Assembly (NCBI RefSeq): GCF_963668475.1
Contig: NZ_OY764544.1
Span: forward strand, 992,001-1,056,000
Length of the DNA: 64,000 nucleotides
DNA from: an uncultured Methanospirillum sp.
GTDB lineage: Archaea; Halobacteriota; Methanomicrobia; Methanomicrobiales; Methanospirillaceae
Direction of reading: 5' to 3'
Within the stretch, counting starts at the first letter, position 1. Every line of letters starts with the position of its first letter. Position numbers and translations under genes: made by a program. The notes under the pieces are model-generated. The model saw nothing but the letters and a program-made list of their open reading frames with translations. It did no database searches and was not told the DNA's origin. Below, one piece after another: positions 1 through 10,713 of this stretch.

Positions 1-199
1 GGGATGGGGTGAGGGAGAAGGTACGCATTCACCATTGCTAGATCCCGGATTCCAACTTTTTTGGGATTTTCGAAATTATCCTTCCTGAATCAGGGATCTG
101 AAAAAGGGGGCTTTTCAGGCGTCATCAATGTTAAGGTTCATGACATCAGTACTATGCTGTTAACGATTATTTTTTCATCACATACACTAATTTCATTCC

Positions 200-1696
200 A
201 TGAGGAGACTTTCCCTTCATCATCTTCTCCTGATGTTCTGCGTCATTGCAGGTATATTCGCTTGTTTTGGCTATGCAGAGATGACTCAGGAAAATTCAAG
301 GCTCGATGGATTTGACAATTTTATCAGTCAGACGATGGAGGAGTATGAAGTCCCGGGTGCTGTTGTTGGGATCATAGAGAACGATTCTGTCGTGTATCTG
401 AAGGGTTTTGGTGTTCGTGAACTTGGGAAGCCTGACCCCGTTGATCCAGACACCAGGTTTCAGATCGCATCAGTGACCAAGTATATTACCGGGGCTGCCA
501 TCGGAACGCTTGTTGACGAAGGAAAACTGAACTGGGATACACCGGTAATCACTTATCTGCCTGATTTTACACTAAAAGACTCCTATGTCGGCAACCATTC
601 GAATCTTCGCGATATGCTTGCTCACCGGACAGGTCTCCGACGAGACGGAGAACTGCTTGGCAGAATAGGATACTCGAACGATGAAATACTGCACCGTATG
701 AGATACCTGGAGTCTGACGCAGGGTTCAGGGAGCGGTACCTCTACTCAAATGCCGGATACTTCATAGCAGGGGAGGTAGCAGCAAAGGCTGACAACCGGA
801 GCTGGGAGGATTTAACCGATGCACGGATTATCAAACCGCTCGGAATGACCAGATCAGGATCTCACCCGGAGACTCTCTATCTTGACGATAACCATTATGC
901 CGGTCACGGAGGAGCACCGGGAGATCTTCAGATCATTCCGCTTGAGAATGCATCACTCCCTGCTGCCGGACAGGTCGTCTCAACCGGAAGTGACATGACC
1001 CGGTTTCTGCGGATGATGCTGAACAACGGAACGATTGATGGTACGCAGATTCTCACGCCAAAGACTGTTACCGATATCCATGCAGCAAGCCTTGTCGCCG
1101 GACGGAGCGGTCCGCTGAAAGATCCAAACGGTGCAGTCGGCCTTGGTTGTGACTCGTACTCCTTCCTTGGCGATCGCATCATTGAGAAGAACGGAGCACT
1201 TGACGGTGTTCGCTCCATCGCTATCCTCATTCCAGGAAAGAAGAGTGGACTTGTGGTTATTGCCAACAAGCAGCTCACTGCATTCCCGGAGGCTGTAAGG
1301 GATGAGTTCCTTGAACGATACATCGGGAAAAGCGGAGTAGACCTTCAGGCACAGGAAAAAGCGTCACAGGCAGGATGGAACTCTCTCATTAAAAACCCGG
1401 ACCGGCCTGCTAATCCGGAGCCTGTGAGAATCAGCCCGTCAGCCATTGCAGGAACATATACGAGCGATTTGTATGGCAGTATGCAGATAGATGAGGGGCT
1501 GGATGCAGAAGATATGATCATCAGACTCGGTCCTAACGGGTATGAGGGAAATCTGACACACTGGACCAACAACACATGGTATCTCTCGTTCCCGAACCCT
1601 GATGATCTTGTAGGATACCTCACCTTCATGGCGACTCCATCAGGTTCAGTGGAGGGAATAGTGTCAGATGAGTTTGGGTCCTTTACCCGGACCTGA
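200..1696 (+). CDS. Secreted serine hydrolase, beta-lactamase/class C fold
   Basis: A 498-residue protein. An N-terminal hydrophobic stretch (about residues 6-24) reads as a signal peptide, so it probably acts outside the membrane. The penicillin-binding-protein/class C beta-lactamase fold is shown by the SVTK nucleophile motif (Ser91, Lys94), the YSN motif (Tyr182, Asn184) and a KNG-like third motif near residue 330. After about residue 400 comes a beta-rich tail like those of many archaeal and bacterial members of this family. Family members are peptidases, esterases or amidases; the substrate cannot be read from sequence. The gene stands alone, with no close same-strand neighbour and no clear Shine-Dalgarno sequence. 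The ATG was chosen because it begins directly with the signal peptide. Confidence 0.85.
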   Translation: MRRLSLHHLLLMFCVIAGIFACFGYAEMTQENSRLDGFDNFISQTMEEYEVPGAVVGIIENDSVVYLKGFGVRELGKPDPVDPDTRFQIASVTKYITGAAIGTLVDEGKLNWDTPVITYLPDFTLKDSYVGNHSNLRDMLAHRTGLRRDGELLGRIGYSNDEILHRMRYLESDAGFRERYLYSNAGYFIAGEVAAKADNRSWEDLTDARIIKPLGMTRSGSHPETLYLDDNHYAGHGGAPGDLQIIPLENASLPAAGQVVSTGSDMTRFLRMMLNNGTIDGTQILTPKTVTDIHAASLVAGRSGPLKDPNGAVGLGCDSYSFLGDRIIEKNGALDGVRSIAILIPGKKSGLVVIANKQLTAFPEAVRDEFLERYIGKSGVDLQAQEKASQAGWNSLIKNPDRPANPEPVRISPSAIAGTYTSDLYGSMQIDEGLDAEDMIIRLGPNGYEGNLTHWTNNTWYLSFPNPDDLVGYLTFMATPSGSVEGIVSDEFGSFTRT

Positions 1697-1969
1697 TCAT
1701 ATCTAGCGGAAAGTGAATGACAGAGACAATTGAGCCAGAAACAATAGATATCGAGTATATGTAGGGATCATCAGATTCATACACCTTCTTTTCTGCACAT
1801 CAATTTACAAAAAATGCACATGAGGAGATATGGTATGTCTACGAAAACCCGGGTTATAGTGCGGAGTAATATAATGTTCCACATTCTTTCCAAACCGATG
1901 AATAAGGGTATGAGGCTCTCGATTGCTATGTCTCCTGCGAAAAAGATCTGAAGCCTGAACAGAGGACCC

Positions 1970-2830
1970 TTACTTAGAGAGGAACCGCGGATCATCCAGG
2001 ATACGGTTGGCTATCTCTTCTCCAATCTCCCGGCTTCTGGAAATGCCATTCAGATATGCCTGATGGAGTGAACTTCCTTCCCTGATACTTCGACAAACGG
2101 TTTCGGTAATTCCTCCAGGAGTACTCATCCTGGTAACATAGGAAGTCCGTTCAGGTTCAATAAGATCCTGGGGTGAAACATTCCATGCCCAGGATAGCAG
2201 CTGTGAATACAGGGATCCAAAAGCCTCACTGGTACGGATCTCATTTTCAATATCCAGTGATTGATCTTTCGCCACGAGGAGAGCTGCCGGAAAACAGACA
2301 CCAGCGGTCAGATCATGCATCTGCTCTTCATTCTGGACTGTGATTGCCTCAAGCCCAATCATTTTGAGATGATTCCTGACAACCAAGGAGCCTGGATTAA
2401 GTCCGGCAATACTCTTTCGTGCAAGGATGGTTTCAGGACCGCTGGGCATTATCCGGTGAACAGGCATATTCCAAAGATTCTGGAGAGTACTTGTTGAAAT
2501 TCCAGCCATACAGGATATTACAATCGTAGATGGAGTAACCTGAATCTTGGATAATGTGGGAAGTGACTGGGGGCGGATTGTGATAAAAACAAGTGATGCT
2601 TTAAGAAAAATTTCCTCGTTAGAGGTAACATTTGCTCCCAGACCTGCGGCCTTGATCTCATCTAAAGTCTCTTTTTTACTGCTATATGAGACAAGTATTT
2701 GACGATCTGGAAATCCTGCCTGCCGGTGAGCAATCGCAAGTGCCCGTCCCAGATGACCAGCTCCGATGATTCCTATCGTCATCTGATCAGTGGAAGGTAA
2801 TCCTGAAAGAGGTACAGAGGCTTGATTCAT
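1970..2830 (-). CDS. Pyrroline-5-carboxylate reductase-like NAD(P) enzyme
   Basis: A 286-residue protein with an N-terminal Rossmann fold (GIIGAGHLGRA, about residues 20-30) and a C-terminal helical dimerisation domain carrying the STPGGITE signature (about residue 237), which is typical of ProC. ProC reduces pyrroline-5-carboxylate to proline in the cytoplasm. The middle is divergent, so a related reductase with another substrate is possible. The first ATG is listed, but an internal ATG at 2782 begins right before the Rossmann strand and is equally plausible. Neither start has a good ribosome binding site. It lies alone between converging and unrelated genes. Confidence 0.75.
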   Translation of the reverse strand: MNQASVPLSGLPSTDQMTIGIIGAGHLGRALAIAHRQAGFPDRQILVSYSSKKETLDEIKAAGLGANVTSNEEIFLKASLVFITIRPQSLPTLSKIQVTPSTIVISCMAGISTSTLQNLWNMPVHRIMPSGPETILARKSIAGLNPGSLVVRNHLKMIGLEAITVQNEEQMHDLTAGVCFPAALLVAKDQSLDIENEIRTSEAFGSLYSQLLSWAWNVSPQDLIEPERTSYVTRMSTPGGITETVCRSIREGSSLHQAYLNGISRSREIGEEIANRILDDPRFLSK

Positions 2831-3189
2831 GACACGTGATAGTGATTGTAGGGGCCGTAAAAGATTAACTCGTATTCCACGAATTTCAAATTATGTTGGG
2901 TCTCTCATTTTTTCTAATTCAACCGATGAAATCAAAATAAAATTGTTCCGATGTATGAGTAATTATCGTACATCCCCGTATGATTCTGATTAGATAGTTC
3001 TGTTATTCAGATAGTTTGGGATATAATGGATTTAGTTCGGAGATCTGTTCGTTGTATATTCGTCACCAGTTTTAATAAATCCTCACTTCTCGGTAAAATC
3101 AGTTTAAATACATCAAAACGTTGATCTGTAACCTATACTAAAGGAGTTATAATAGTAAAGGGAAATCTGGTGATTGGAGATAATTGAAA
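2831..3189. other. AT-rich intergenic region, no gene seen
   Basis: About 360 bases upstream of the ProC-like gene and downstream of the HTH-PAS regulator. It is AT-rich with scattered stops in all frames, and I see no RNA gene or strong hairpin. It would hold the ProC-like gene's promoter, but I could not settle on a TATA box. Confidence 0.5.
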
Positions 3190-4809
3190 CTAATCATGAC
3201 TTTCATACGCTGTAATCATAATTACCTTTTTATCAGCAGCCCAGGGAATTGCTTGTATCTCGCAATGATATAATTTTTTATTAAATATATGTTCAAAAGA
3301 AGGTGTATGGGCAATAGGGTTACCCATTATAAGGTCAATACAAAGATTACAGATATGGGCATTCCTCTTTGATTTACCGTTATACCAGCATTTGGTAGAT
3401 CTTTTGTCACCAAAAAACTGTTTCCAAGATGTATTAACCATTAGTATAGCATGAGTTAAGGGATCCACAATTGCAATTCCAAGATGTAAAGTCCCAAATA
3501 TTGATTGAAATTGTGAATTCAGATTAATAATCTGTTGTTCCATCTTTTTCTTTTCAGTTACATCAAAGGATAAAACCACCCATTGTTGATCTTTATCGCT
3601 TTGATATAGAGGATACAAATAATTACTTAAAATCCTATGCCCATCCGAATCTTCAAAATTTAGGGGCTTATTAGTGGACCACGCAGTTTGAAGATATTCA
3701 ATTCGGTTCAAAAATAATTCCTGAGACATAATATCTTTGAGATTCAACCCAATCAACATATCAAGAGGAATATTATGTCGCTTGGAAGCTGCATTGTTCG
3801 CCAGCAATATTCTCATTTTGGAATTTATCAGGTGGAGAGGTACATCGATAACATTAATTATATGTTGAAGAAGGTTGTTTTGTTGTTTGACTTTATTTTC
3901 AAGACAAATTCGTTCATATATATCTCGGAGAATTACTGAAGTCCCTAAAAAATATCCTTCCTGATTGTAAATATGTGATAATGAAATTGAGACATCTATT
4001 GATACTCCATCTTTACGAAGGCGTTTACATTCATATTGAATAATCATCTCCTTCTCTCTCATTCGTCCCTCTAAAGAAGGATATTTGTCATGGCAATCTG
4101 CGGGAAATAAGACAGAATATGGTCTGCCGATCATCTCTTCTGAACGATATCCAAACAACCGCTCTGCCCCACTATTCCAGGAAAGAATGAACATATCCCT
4201 ATCAACGCTTATAATTGCATCATTCGAACAAGAAATAATCGCAGATAATAGATTTTTTTCTTTATCCAACAATACTTTAAATGTAATATCTTTGATAACT
4301 AATGCAATTGCAGATTTTAACGATCCAAATCTGACTTTAGCAATTGAAATTTCAAAAAACAGATCCTGATTTTCGTTATTTACTTCAATTATCCGGGATT
4401 CAAGATTTCCACTGTGATAATTATTTAAAAATCCAAGTAGATCGAATGATTTAAGAATTTCTAAATTTAAAACCGAAATTCGCTTTCCGATAATATTTAC
4501 CCGGGGAAGATTTGAAAACCGGATATATGTTTCATTTACATAAAGGATTTTAAATTCCGTATCTAATATAAGAATTAAATCAGAACTCAAATCACACGGA
4601 GTATACGAAGAAGTATCCGAAGAGATTGAATATTTTTTAGCAGTTCCCACATCATATCGGATAATCTGCCCGGACAAATGCATTAGTTCTAAATATTTTG
4701 ATGCCGTCATTCTGGAGATATCAGCCTTTTCTGCAACTTCAGATATAGATATCGGCTTTTTTTCCATTTTTATTACATTATATAACAACTTTAGAATTTT
4801 TTTATTCAT
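3190..4809 (-). CDS. One-component HTH-PAS transcriptional regulator
   Basis: A 539-residue protein. Residues 1-63 form a winged-helix DNA-binding domain (ISEVAEKADISRMTASKYL is the recognition region). About four PAS domains follow (near 72-170, 183-300, 305-420 and 425-535), with typical WNSGAERLFGY and TSVILRDI blocks. No histidine kinase, HAMP or signalling domain follows, so the PAS domains probably control DNA binding directly. The last PAS contains clustered cysteines (CWYN and CNLC, around residue 480) that might bind a metal or sense redox state. It lies immediately downstream of cheW and a chemoreceptor on the same strand, so its target may be that cluster; this is inference. Coding sequence is more AT-rich than the metabolic genes. 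Confidence 0.85.
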   Translation of the reverse strand: MNKKILKLLYNVIKMEKKPISISEVAEKADISRMTASKYLELMHLSGQIIRYDVGTAKKYSISSDTSSYTPCDLSSDLILILDTEFKILYVNETYIRFSNLPRVNIIGKRISVLNLEILKSFDLLGFLNNYHSGNLESRIIEVNNENQDLFFEISIAKVRFGSLKSAIALVIKDITFKVLLDKEKNLLSAIISCSNDAIISVDRDMFILSWNSGAERLFGYRSEEMIGRPYSVLFPADCHDKYPSLEGRMREKEMIIQYECKRLRKDGVSIDVSISLSHIYNQEGYFLGTSVILRDIYERICLENKVKQQNNLLQHIINVIDVPLHLINSKMRILLANNAASKRHNIPLDMLIGLNLKDIMSQELFLNRIEYLQTAWSTNKPLNFEDSDGHRILSNYLYPLYQSDKDQQWVVLSFDVTEKKKMEQQIINLNSQFQSIFGTLHLGIAIVDPLTHAILMVNTSWKQFFGDKRSTKCWYNGKSKRNAHICNLCIDLIMGNPIAHTPSFEHIFNKKLYHCEIQAIPWAADKKVIMITAYESHD

Positions 4810-4965
4810 AAATTATATTATAAAAAATTAGATTTCCCATATCACACCTCCATAAAAAGGTATCCAGTTTGTATAAATTTCCTGATAGTCTAAAATACCT
4901 ACGAACAATTTTTTTATAAAAAGCATTATAATGATTTTTTGTTGAACCAATAATAAATAAAAAAA

Positions 4966-5478
4966 TTACTGGCCCATATCACGGAGCATACGGGGAATGT
5001 CCAACCAAATAATTAAATCGGTATTGTCAGAATCCTTATCACCATGATTGTGACGAATTATCCCGAGGATATACGAATCGCTTTTTTCAGTACTATATGA
5101 GTTCTCATCAATCTGTGATTTTTTTACAGATAATACAGTAGTAACATCATCAACTAAAATCCCGGTTTTACTCTTGGTAACAGAATTGTCTATGACAATT
5201 ATACGGGATTGATCAAGAATGGTATCTGATGATACAAGCCCCATTTTTTCTTTTAAATCAATTATAGTTGTTATTTCTCCCCTTAAATCAATAATTCCTT
5301 TAATATATCTCTGGCTATTTGGTAATGGAGTAATTTTTGTATATTCTACGATCTCTTTGACATCAAAAAGATTGACAGCAAAAAGCTCTTTTTCAAGACA
5401 GAATTCTACGATCTGAATCTCATCATCATTTGTAATTATCTTGTCTGATACATGAGTGGGGCTATTATTCTCACCCAT
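4966..5478 (-). CDS. cheW: CheW-like chemotaxis coupling protein
   Basis: About 170 residues from the ATG at 5478, forming a CheW SH3-like fold: EIQIVEFCLEKELFAVNLFDV, then PLPNSQRYIKGIIDLRGEI, then IIVIDNSVTKSKTGILVDDV. The RGEI block is the family signature. CheW couples receptors to the CheA kinase under the membrane. A longer reading frame exists upstream, but it lies inside the receptor gene, so I start at MGENN, four bases after the receptor stop codon. The close spacing implies cotranscription and a dedicated receptor-CheW pair. No cheA is in the window. Confidence 0.92.
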   Translation of the reverse strand: MGENNSPTHVSDKIITNDDEIQIVEFCLEKELFAVNLFDVKEIVEYTKITPLPNSQRYIKGIIDLRGEITTIIDLKEKMGLVSSDTILDQSRIIVIDNSVTKSKTGILVDDVTTVLSVKKSQIDENSYSTEKSDSYILGIIRHNHGDKDSDNTDLIIWLDIPRMLRDMGQ

Positions 5479-5482
5479 TATA

Positions 5483-8308
5483 TCATGCAACCTTAAATTT
5501 GGACATTTCTTTAGATATGTCTTCAACGACTCCGACAACCCCACCCATAATTTTTGCGATTTCATCAATCGAAGCAGCAGCTTCCTCCGTAGCAGCCGCT
5601 GCATCACCAGCTTCATGAGAGGTATTCTGAACAAGGTTCGATACTTCCTGAATACTTGCCGTAACCTCTTCTACTGATGCTGCCTGTTCTTCTGATGCTG
5701 CTGCTACCTCAACAATATTTTGGTTAATTTGTTCAATGGTATCAGCAATCTTATTGAAGGCTACCATAGTTTCTTTTAACGATGCACCCCCATCCTGAAC
5801 AGCATTTGTGGATTTGCCCATAGCATCTGCAGCCTGATTAGCCTTACTTTGGAGTGTTGCTATCATATCAGCGATATTTTCAGCTGATTTTCTTGAGTCT
5901 TGAGCGAGAGATTTTACTTCTGCTGCGACAACTGCAAATCCTCGACCTGCTTCTCCAGCACGTGCAGCTTCAATAGCAGCATTGAGTGCAAGAAGATTTG
6001 TCTGGCTTGCGATATCTGATATTAATCTTACAATTTTGCCGATTTCATCCATTTGAGAATTTATGTCATTTACAATGGAGCCGACAACATTGGTGGACTT
6101 AGTTATTTCCCCCATAGCATTCTCAGATTTTTTTGCAATCTGAATGCCCTCTTTAGCGAATGAATTGGCATCATTTGAAGACCCCGATACCGACTCTGCT
6201 TTTCTTGATACTGATCCTACCGTTTCATTCAAATCTTCCATTGCCTTGAGAACCTGAAGAATTCCTTCCTCTCCCCTATTTGAATTCTGGCTGACCCGAC
6301 TTGTATTAAGCGTGATCTGTTGTGTTCCAGCTAATACCTCTTCGATGCTTGCATTTGCCTCTTCAGAGCTTGCTGAAAGGTCTGAAACATTCTTGTTAAT
6401 CAGTGAGATTGCACCAGAAATTTGAATTCCAATATCATTCAATGCTTCTTTGAAAGGAATCCAGTCACCTTTGATATCTAATTTCGGATTAAACCTGATT
6501 AAAAAGTTATATTTCGCATATTCATTGGCGATATTCATTGCTTCCCGAACTGGGATTTTTATCGAATCTAATGTGCTATTCATCCCTTCAATAATTGTCC
6601 GATAATCACCTTCATGTATTGACGGGTCTGATCTATACTTCATATTCCCTGCAATTGCTGCATTCGCTATTGAGTTGGAGTCAGTTACCAATTTGGCTAT
6701 AGCCTGGCGGGCAGTGTTCATCGCTTCCCCTATCTTTTCAAACTGAATCCGTGCTGAAGCCGAATGTTCATCTGCATCTAGAATGGTGTTTGTAAAGGTC
6801 ATATCCCCTTTAGCTAATAAACTAATATTATTCTGAACAATATCCACGGATTGTTCAAGGTACTTCACCATAGACCTGATGGCAGTCATGTCTGAAAAAA
6901 TTTCTAGGAATTTAATAACATTCCCTCTCTTATCCAGGATTGGAATGTATATATAATCGAGATGCTTTATCCCGGAAGGACACTCTGCAACAACTCTCCC
7001 TTTGGCAGGTTTTTTGTTTTGAATAGCATCACGTGCTGATTGACCTTCCCTTTCAATAATCTTAATATCGGAAAGTTTCATCCGCATACTTTCTTCATAA
7101 CTATATCCCATGATCTGTGAAAACGCTGGATTAACATCGGTAAAACTCAGATCAGGATCCATTGTTAAAATTGCATGCGGATTTTCACGAATAAAGGTTT
7201 TAATCTCATCAACATATGCCACAAGATCAGAAACATCCACATACATTGCAACCAAACGATCAAGGGCACCATTAACGTTTATTATAGGAATATATGTAAA
7301 ATCAAGAATTTTTACTGCCCACCCAAAGTCAACAACCAATCTTCCCTTTGCAGTTTTCTTTGAAGTTACAATATCACTAAATGACAATCCTTCTCGTTCA
7401 AGAATATTAAACTCCTGCATTCGCATGGACAAGAGTTTTTCCTCATTTAAACGAGAAATCGACAGAAATGATGGGTTTACTGAGAGAATTTTTCCGGTAG
7501 GATCCATTGTAATAATAGATGCAGGATTTTCTGTTACAAGTGAATCAGATTCATGGACTTTATCAACGAGATCTGTAAGATCTGCAAATATATCATAGAT
7601 CCGGATTACATTTCCTTCATCATCGAAGACAGGGATATAGGAATAATCCATAATCTTTATCCCATTAGGAAAGTCAACAGTTATTTTTCCGCTAACCGGT
7701 TTTTTCATCCTAATGGCATCATCCACAGTCGGACCTTCTCTCTTGATAGTTGAAAAATCCCGGACTGTTTTACCAATCCATTCTTTACCATTATATCCAG
7801 ATATGTGAGAGAAAGCTGGATTTACTTCAGAAATAGTAAGATCAGGATTCATGGAAAGAAGAGCATATGGATTGCTGTTTATAAGTGCATTATACTCTTC
7901 CAGTCTGACCTGGCCAGACATATCAACAATATTGGCCATGAGACATTGTTTTCCTTCATAAGCAATCTCCGAGAGGGTGACTTTCCCAGGAAAACTCTGC
8001 CCTGATAATGTCTGAAAATCAAAATGAAAGGTAACCTTTTTTTGTGCATATGCCTGCTGAATTCTTTTACGAGTTTCAATGCCGGAGTCAGTGCCATTAA
8101 TTTGTGTTTTTGGAGAGAGTTGGCCTAGACTTTTTCCAATAATATCTCCTTTATTTACCGCATTAAATAGTGCCAATGTAGCCATATTGCAATCGATTAC
8201 TTCCCCCAGGGATCCAAAAATTACCGTTGCAATGGGCATTGTATCGATAATCACTTTTAAGGAGGCCAAGTCATTGGATTGGAAGATTGGGTTGGATGGT
8301 TCTGGCAT
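5483..8308 (-). CDS. Soluble chemoreceptor with tandem PAS domains
   Basis: About 941 residues from MPEPSNP. The start at 8308 is preferred to the ATG at 8326 because GGGGAA lies six bases upstream of it. The N-terminal half holds about four PAS domains; three share nearly the same ending (a hxDYxYIPI block plus IFSDMT-like sequence). A HAMP-like linker region follows, then a C-terminal methyl-accepting signalling domain with the canonical tip [20 protein letters not shown]. No membrane segment is visible, so this is a cytoplasmic sensor, probably of redox state or a small ligand. It is followed after four bases by cheW. The repeated PAS units look like products of internal duplication. Confidence 0.93.
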   Translation of the reverse strand: MPEPSNPIFQSNDLASLKVIIDTMPIATVIFGSLGEVIDCNMATLALFNAVNKGDIIGKSLGQLSPKTQINGTDSGIETRKRIQQAYAQKKVTFHFDFQTLSGQSFPGKVTLSEIAYEGKQCLMANIVDMSGQVRLEEYNALINSNPYALLSMNPDLTISEVNPAFSHISGYNGKEWIGKTVRDFSTIKREGPTVDDAIRMKKPVSGKITVDFPNGIKIMDYSYIPVFDDEGNVIRIYDIFADLTDLVDKVHESDSLVTENPASIITMDPTGKILSVNPSFLSISRLNEEKLLSMRMQEFNILEREGLSFSDIVTSKKTAKGRLVVDFGWAVKILDFTYIPIINVNGALDRLVAMYVDVSDLVAYVDEIKTFIRENPHAILTMDPDLSFTDVNPAFSQIMGYSYEESMRMKLSDIKIIEREGQSARDAIQNKKPAKGRVVAECPSGIKHLDYIYIPILDKRGNVIKFLEIFSDMTAIRSMVKYLEQSVDIVQNNISLLAKGDMTFTNTILDADEHSASARIQFEKIGEAMNTARQAIAKLVTDSNSIANAAIAGNMKYRSDPSIHEGDYRTIIEGMNSTLDSIKIPVREAMNIANEYAKYNFLIRFNPKLDIKGDWIPFKEALNDIGIQISGAISLINKNVSDLSASSEEANASIEEVLAGTQQITLNTSRVSQNSNRGEEGILQVLKAMEDLNETVGSVSRKAESVSGSSNDANSFAKEGIQIAKKSENAMGEITKSTNVVGSIVNDINSQMDEIGKIVRLISDIASQTNLLALNAAIEAARAGEAGRGFAVVAAEVKSLAQDSRKSAENIADMIATLQSKANQAADAMGKSTNAVQDGGASLKETMVAFNKIADTIEQINQNIVEVAAASEEQAASVEEVTASIQEVSNLVQNTSHEAGDAAAATEEAAASIDEIAKIMGGVVGVVEDISKEMSKFKVA

Positions 8309-8923
8309 AAATTCCCCATTTCTCATTGACAGTTGTAATCCTGAAAATCGAGAAATATGTAATTTTTAAGTTTTCGTTATATACTGATACTGAAAGTGAT
8401 AATCAGAGTAGAAAAATATATCAATATGATTTGATGAGCAATTAAAATTTGAGAAGTCATCAGTATCAAAATTGTATTCTCTATAGGTACATTATCTGAC
8501 ACCAGGGTATAACCAAACGATCGCACTGAAAATTCGGTTACAAAAATCTATCATCTATAACAGGTTTCAGTGACCAAAATAAATTCACAGAATGCAAAAA
8601 AACAATAAATCGAACTAAATTCATTATTCACGAACTCATCATCAGCATAATCACGGTAAAAGAGTATTGATATGAACCAGTACACACAAGAGAGAAAAGA
8701 AGAAGAAATAGTTACTATTACCAGGAGTTTCAAATTAAAAAGGTTATCTTAAAAAAGGGCCTCAATATTTGTGATGAAAAATATTGGTTTTCAATCATCC
8801 TTGAGAAGGAGTTTAGAAACTGCACACACAGAATTATTTCAGTATGATGGTAGAGGAGGATATTAGGTACCGGATTGATCCCTGACAAGTCCCAGACCTC
8901 TGACACCAGATTGGTTGGCCCAT
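8309..8923. other. Intergenic region upstream of chemoreceptor
   Basis: About 600 bases between the nitroreductase gene and the chemoreceptor, both on the minus strand. Frames here are short and have no family features, so I call no gene. It should hold the chemoreceptor promoter and the nitroreductase terminator. No clear hairpin was found. Confidence 0.5.
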
Positions 8924-9757
8924 TCAACGCCACTCAACACTCAGGACTTTTCGCTCAGGAATACGCCGTGGATGGTACATCGGGTACCCGGCCATAAGTG
9001 CATAGGCTAACTCACGACCCGGGGGAAATCCCAAAAATTCTTTGAGAGGGTTATACTCAGCTGCAGCCATGGCAAGAAGTCCGGCCCAGCATGTTCCGAC
9101 TCCAAAGGCCTGGGTTGCAATATCAACGTGGGTGAGGGCGATGATTGCATCAATGAAGGCCATCGGTTTTCCTTTTGGAAAATGATAATCATCCGGTATA
9201 TGAGCAAGAATGAGATGGGGAGCTCCCCGGCAGATACCATCTATTCCCTTATCCCATTGGTCCAGGAACTTTTGTATCACTCCGCCGAGCGGATGATCAG
9301 GACTTTGAACATTCTTCATCCATTCAAGAGTTAATTCTGATACTGTTCTGATCTTTTCCGGATCGCTGATAACCAGCCACTCTACCGGTTGACCGTTTCC
9401 CCCAGTTGGGGCATACCGGGCTATCTCAAGAATCTGTGCCAGGATATCCTGGTCAACCGGTTCTGTTCTGAATTTCCTGACTGACCGACGGTTCAGGAGA
9501 TAGGAAGATAGTGAATTAGGAGTTATCCGGGGAGACTTCGGGGAAGCACCCAAGGGGGTTTTATGATCCCTGGTAAGTGCGTTCACCGGGCAGAACACTT
9601 CACAGTGACCACATTCAATGCATCGGGTAACTTTATCCTGACAAATCTCAGGCTGATTCATAGGTCCCGGAGGTGTGATAAGTTCTCCCGGGCAGAGAGA
9701 CGAGCAGATACCACACCGGGTACAAAGAGTTTCATCGACATGAATGCCGGTTACCAT
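8924..9757 (-). CDS. Ferredoxin-nitroreductase fusion protein
   Basis: A 277-residue protein. Two [4Fe-4S] motifs are at the N-terminus (CTRCGICSSLCPGEL near residue 12 and CIECGHCEVFCP near 46). A nitroreductase-family FMN domain follows from about residue 84, with RRSVRKFRTEPVD and YAPTGGNGQPVEW blocks that contact FMN. Proteins of this architecture move electrons from ferredoxin to flavin-reducible substrates in anaerobes; the substrate is unknown. The start codon overlaps the end of a 65-codon upstream frame by an ATGGTAA junction, so the gene may be translationally coupled. It is cytoplasmic and has no further operon partner. Confidence 0.93.
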   Translation of the reverse strand: MVTGIHVDETLCTRCGICSSLCPGELITPPGPMNQPEICQDKVTRCIECGHCEVFCPVNALTRDHKTPLGASPKSPRITPNSLSSYLLNRRSVRKFRTEPVDQDILAQILEIARYAPTGGNGQPVEWLVISDPEKIRTVSELTLEWMKNVQSPDHPLGGVIQKFLDQWDKGIDGICRGAPHLILAHIPDDYHFPKGKPMAFIDAIIALTHVDIATQAFGVGTCWAGLLAMAAAEYNPLKEFLGFPPGRELAYALMAGYPMYHPRRIPERKVLSVEWR

Positions 9758-9948
9758 GTTTCCCCCTTGAAATCTGGATCATCAGGTGAGTTTTGTCTGA
9801 AGAGATCATACAGGAGGAAAATTCTGGCGAGATCCGGAGAGTATAATGGATACACGACAGATACATCACTCATACTTCTGTTGATTTTGTATTCATTGAA
9901 AGGTTGCTGCACGGTTTGTTCATGCAGATTTGATGTAATGCTCATCAC
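9751..9948 (-). CDS. Possible 65-residue leader ORF before nitroreductase
   Basis: A short frame starting GTG-ATG and ending in an ATGGTAA overlap with the nitroreductase start. The overlap and a TATA-like CTATATTATAG about 12 bases upstream of the start (near 9958-9975) make it a candidate for a leaderless or coupled small gene. I recognise no family, and the composition is only moderately protein-like. It could simply be leader DNA. Confidence 0.3.
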   Translation of the reverse strand: MMSITSNLHEQTVQQPFNEYKINRSMSDVSVVYPLYSPDLARIFLLYDLFRQNSPDDPDFKGETW

Positions 9949-9954
9949 GATTCA

Positions 9955-9978
9955 TTTGTTCTATAATATAGTAGAGGA
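9955..9978 (-). promoter_or_regulatory. Candidate TATA box of nitroreductase transcript
   Basis: An AT-rich TATATTATA element on the minus strand, about 200 bases before the nitroreductase start and directly before the small leader frame. The position would place transcription close to the GTG-ATG of that frame. Inferred from sequence only. Confidence 0.35.
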
Positions 9979-10162
9979 ATCAGAGTAGTGGAAGTAATAT
10001 TATTTCCATATTGTAAGTATTGAAGGTATAGAATAATTTGAATGATCTGAATGAATACATGATGAGAATATTCAAGGGCATCTTCTCAAATTACAGGAGC
10101 AGGAAAGGATCACAGATGAGTGATATGTCTTACGCCCTGATGGATAGACGATAAAAAGTCAT
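9979..10162. other. Intergenic region, nothing recognised
   Basis: AT-rich sequence between the nitroreductase promoter region and the FUSC gene fragment. No frame or structure worth calling was found. Confidence 0.4.
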
Positions 10163-10621
10163 TTATGTCTGGGATATGCTTTTTTGGATCAATGGGAGTT
10201 GCCATACTGCATATTCCAGGATTGACGCAATGAAGAGCCCAATCAGTGTGTTCACAAGTCTGTCCATGATTATCCCCTGGATGTAAGGCTCATTGAACTC
10301 AAGCAGCGATATGATCAGAATGGTCATGACCGACGTGTAAACCAGGTAATTCCGGGATTTCGCATATGGCCGCACAGATGCCAGTACGGTAATGATGAGG
10401 ATGAATAATCCGGATGGAACAGACCAGAGCATCAGAGCACTGGCAATTACCACTCCGATACAGGTGCCAAGAGCCCTCATTGATATCCGGGACATAGTTG
10501 TCTCAAGATTTCTATATACGACCAAAACCACCACCAGTGCAATCCAGTACGAACGTGGCAGGTTCAGAAGAATGGAAGTCATTTCTGCAACTATCATACA
10601 GATGGTATTTGAAGCCACCAA
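10163..10621 (-). pseudogene. 3' fragment of duplicated FUSC-family membrane gene
   Basis: This frame repeats the C-terminal 140 or so residues of the intact FUSC-family gene at 11420-12523, with few differences. Homology stops abruptly near 10605, after ICMIVAEMTSILLNLPRSYW-like sequence that aligns to the intact gene at 11871. The N-terminal two thirds are absent, so the frame is most likely a non-functional remnant even though it is open for 152 codons. Together with the 5' fragment at 13905-14222 it brackets the intact gene. Confidence 0.85.
10173..10605. repeat. Direct repeat A, copy 1 (433 bp)
   Basis: Near-identical to 11439-11871; both span 433 bases without a net gap. It contains the 3' end of the FUSC-family gene. 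The homology ends sharply at a shared CAGATGG. Confidence 0.88.
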
Positions 10622-10713
10622 AGGGATGAGAGGAATACATTAATGCCCTGACAAAATATAACATATCAGTCTACAAGATATTCGAAATATTACTTAAAAA
10701 AGGAGAATCGAAA

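Noticed and set aside
5479..5634. N-terminal extension of CheW into the receptor gene
   Set aside because: The extra 52 residues are a shadow of the receptor's coding sequence, and the CheW fold begins after MGENN.
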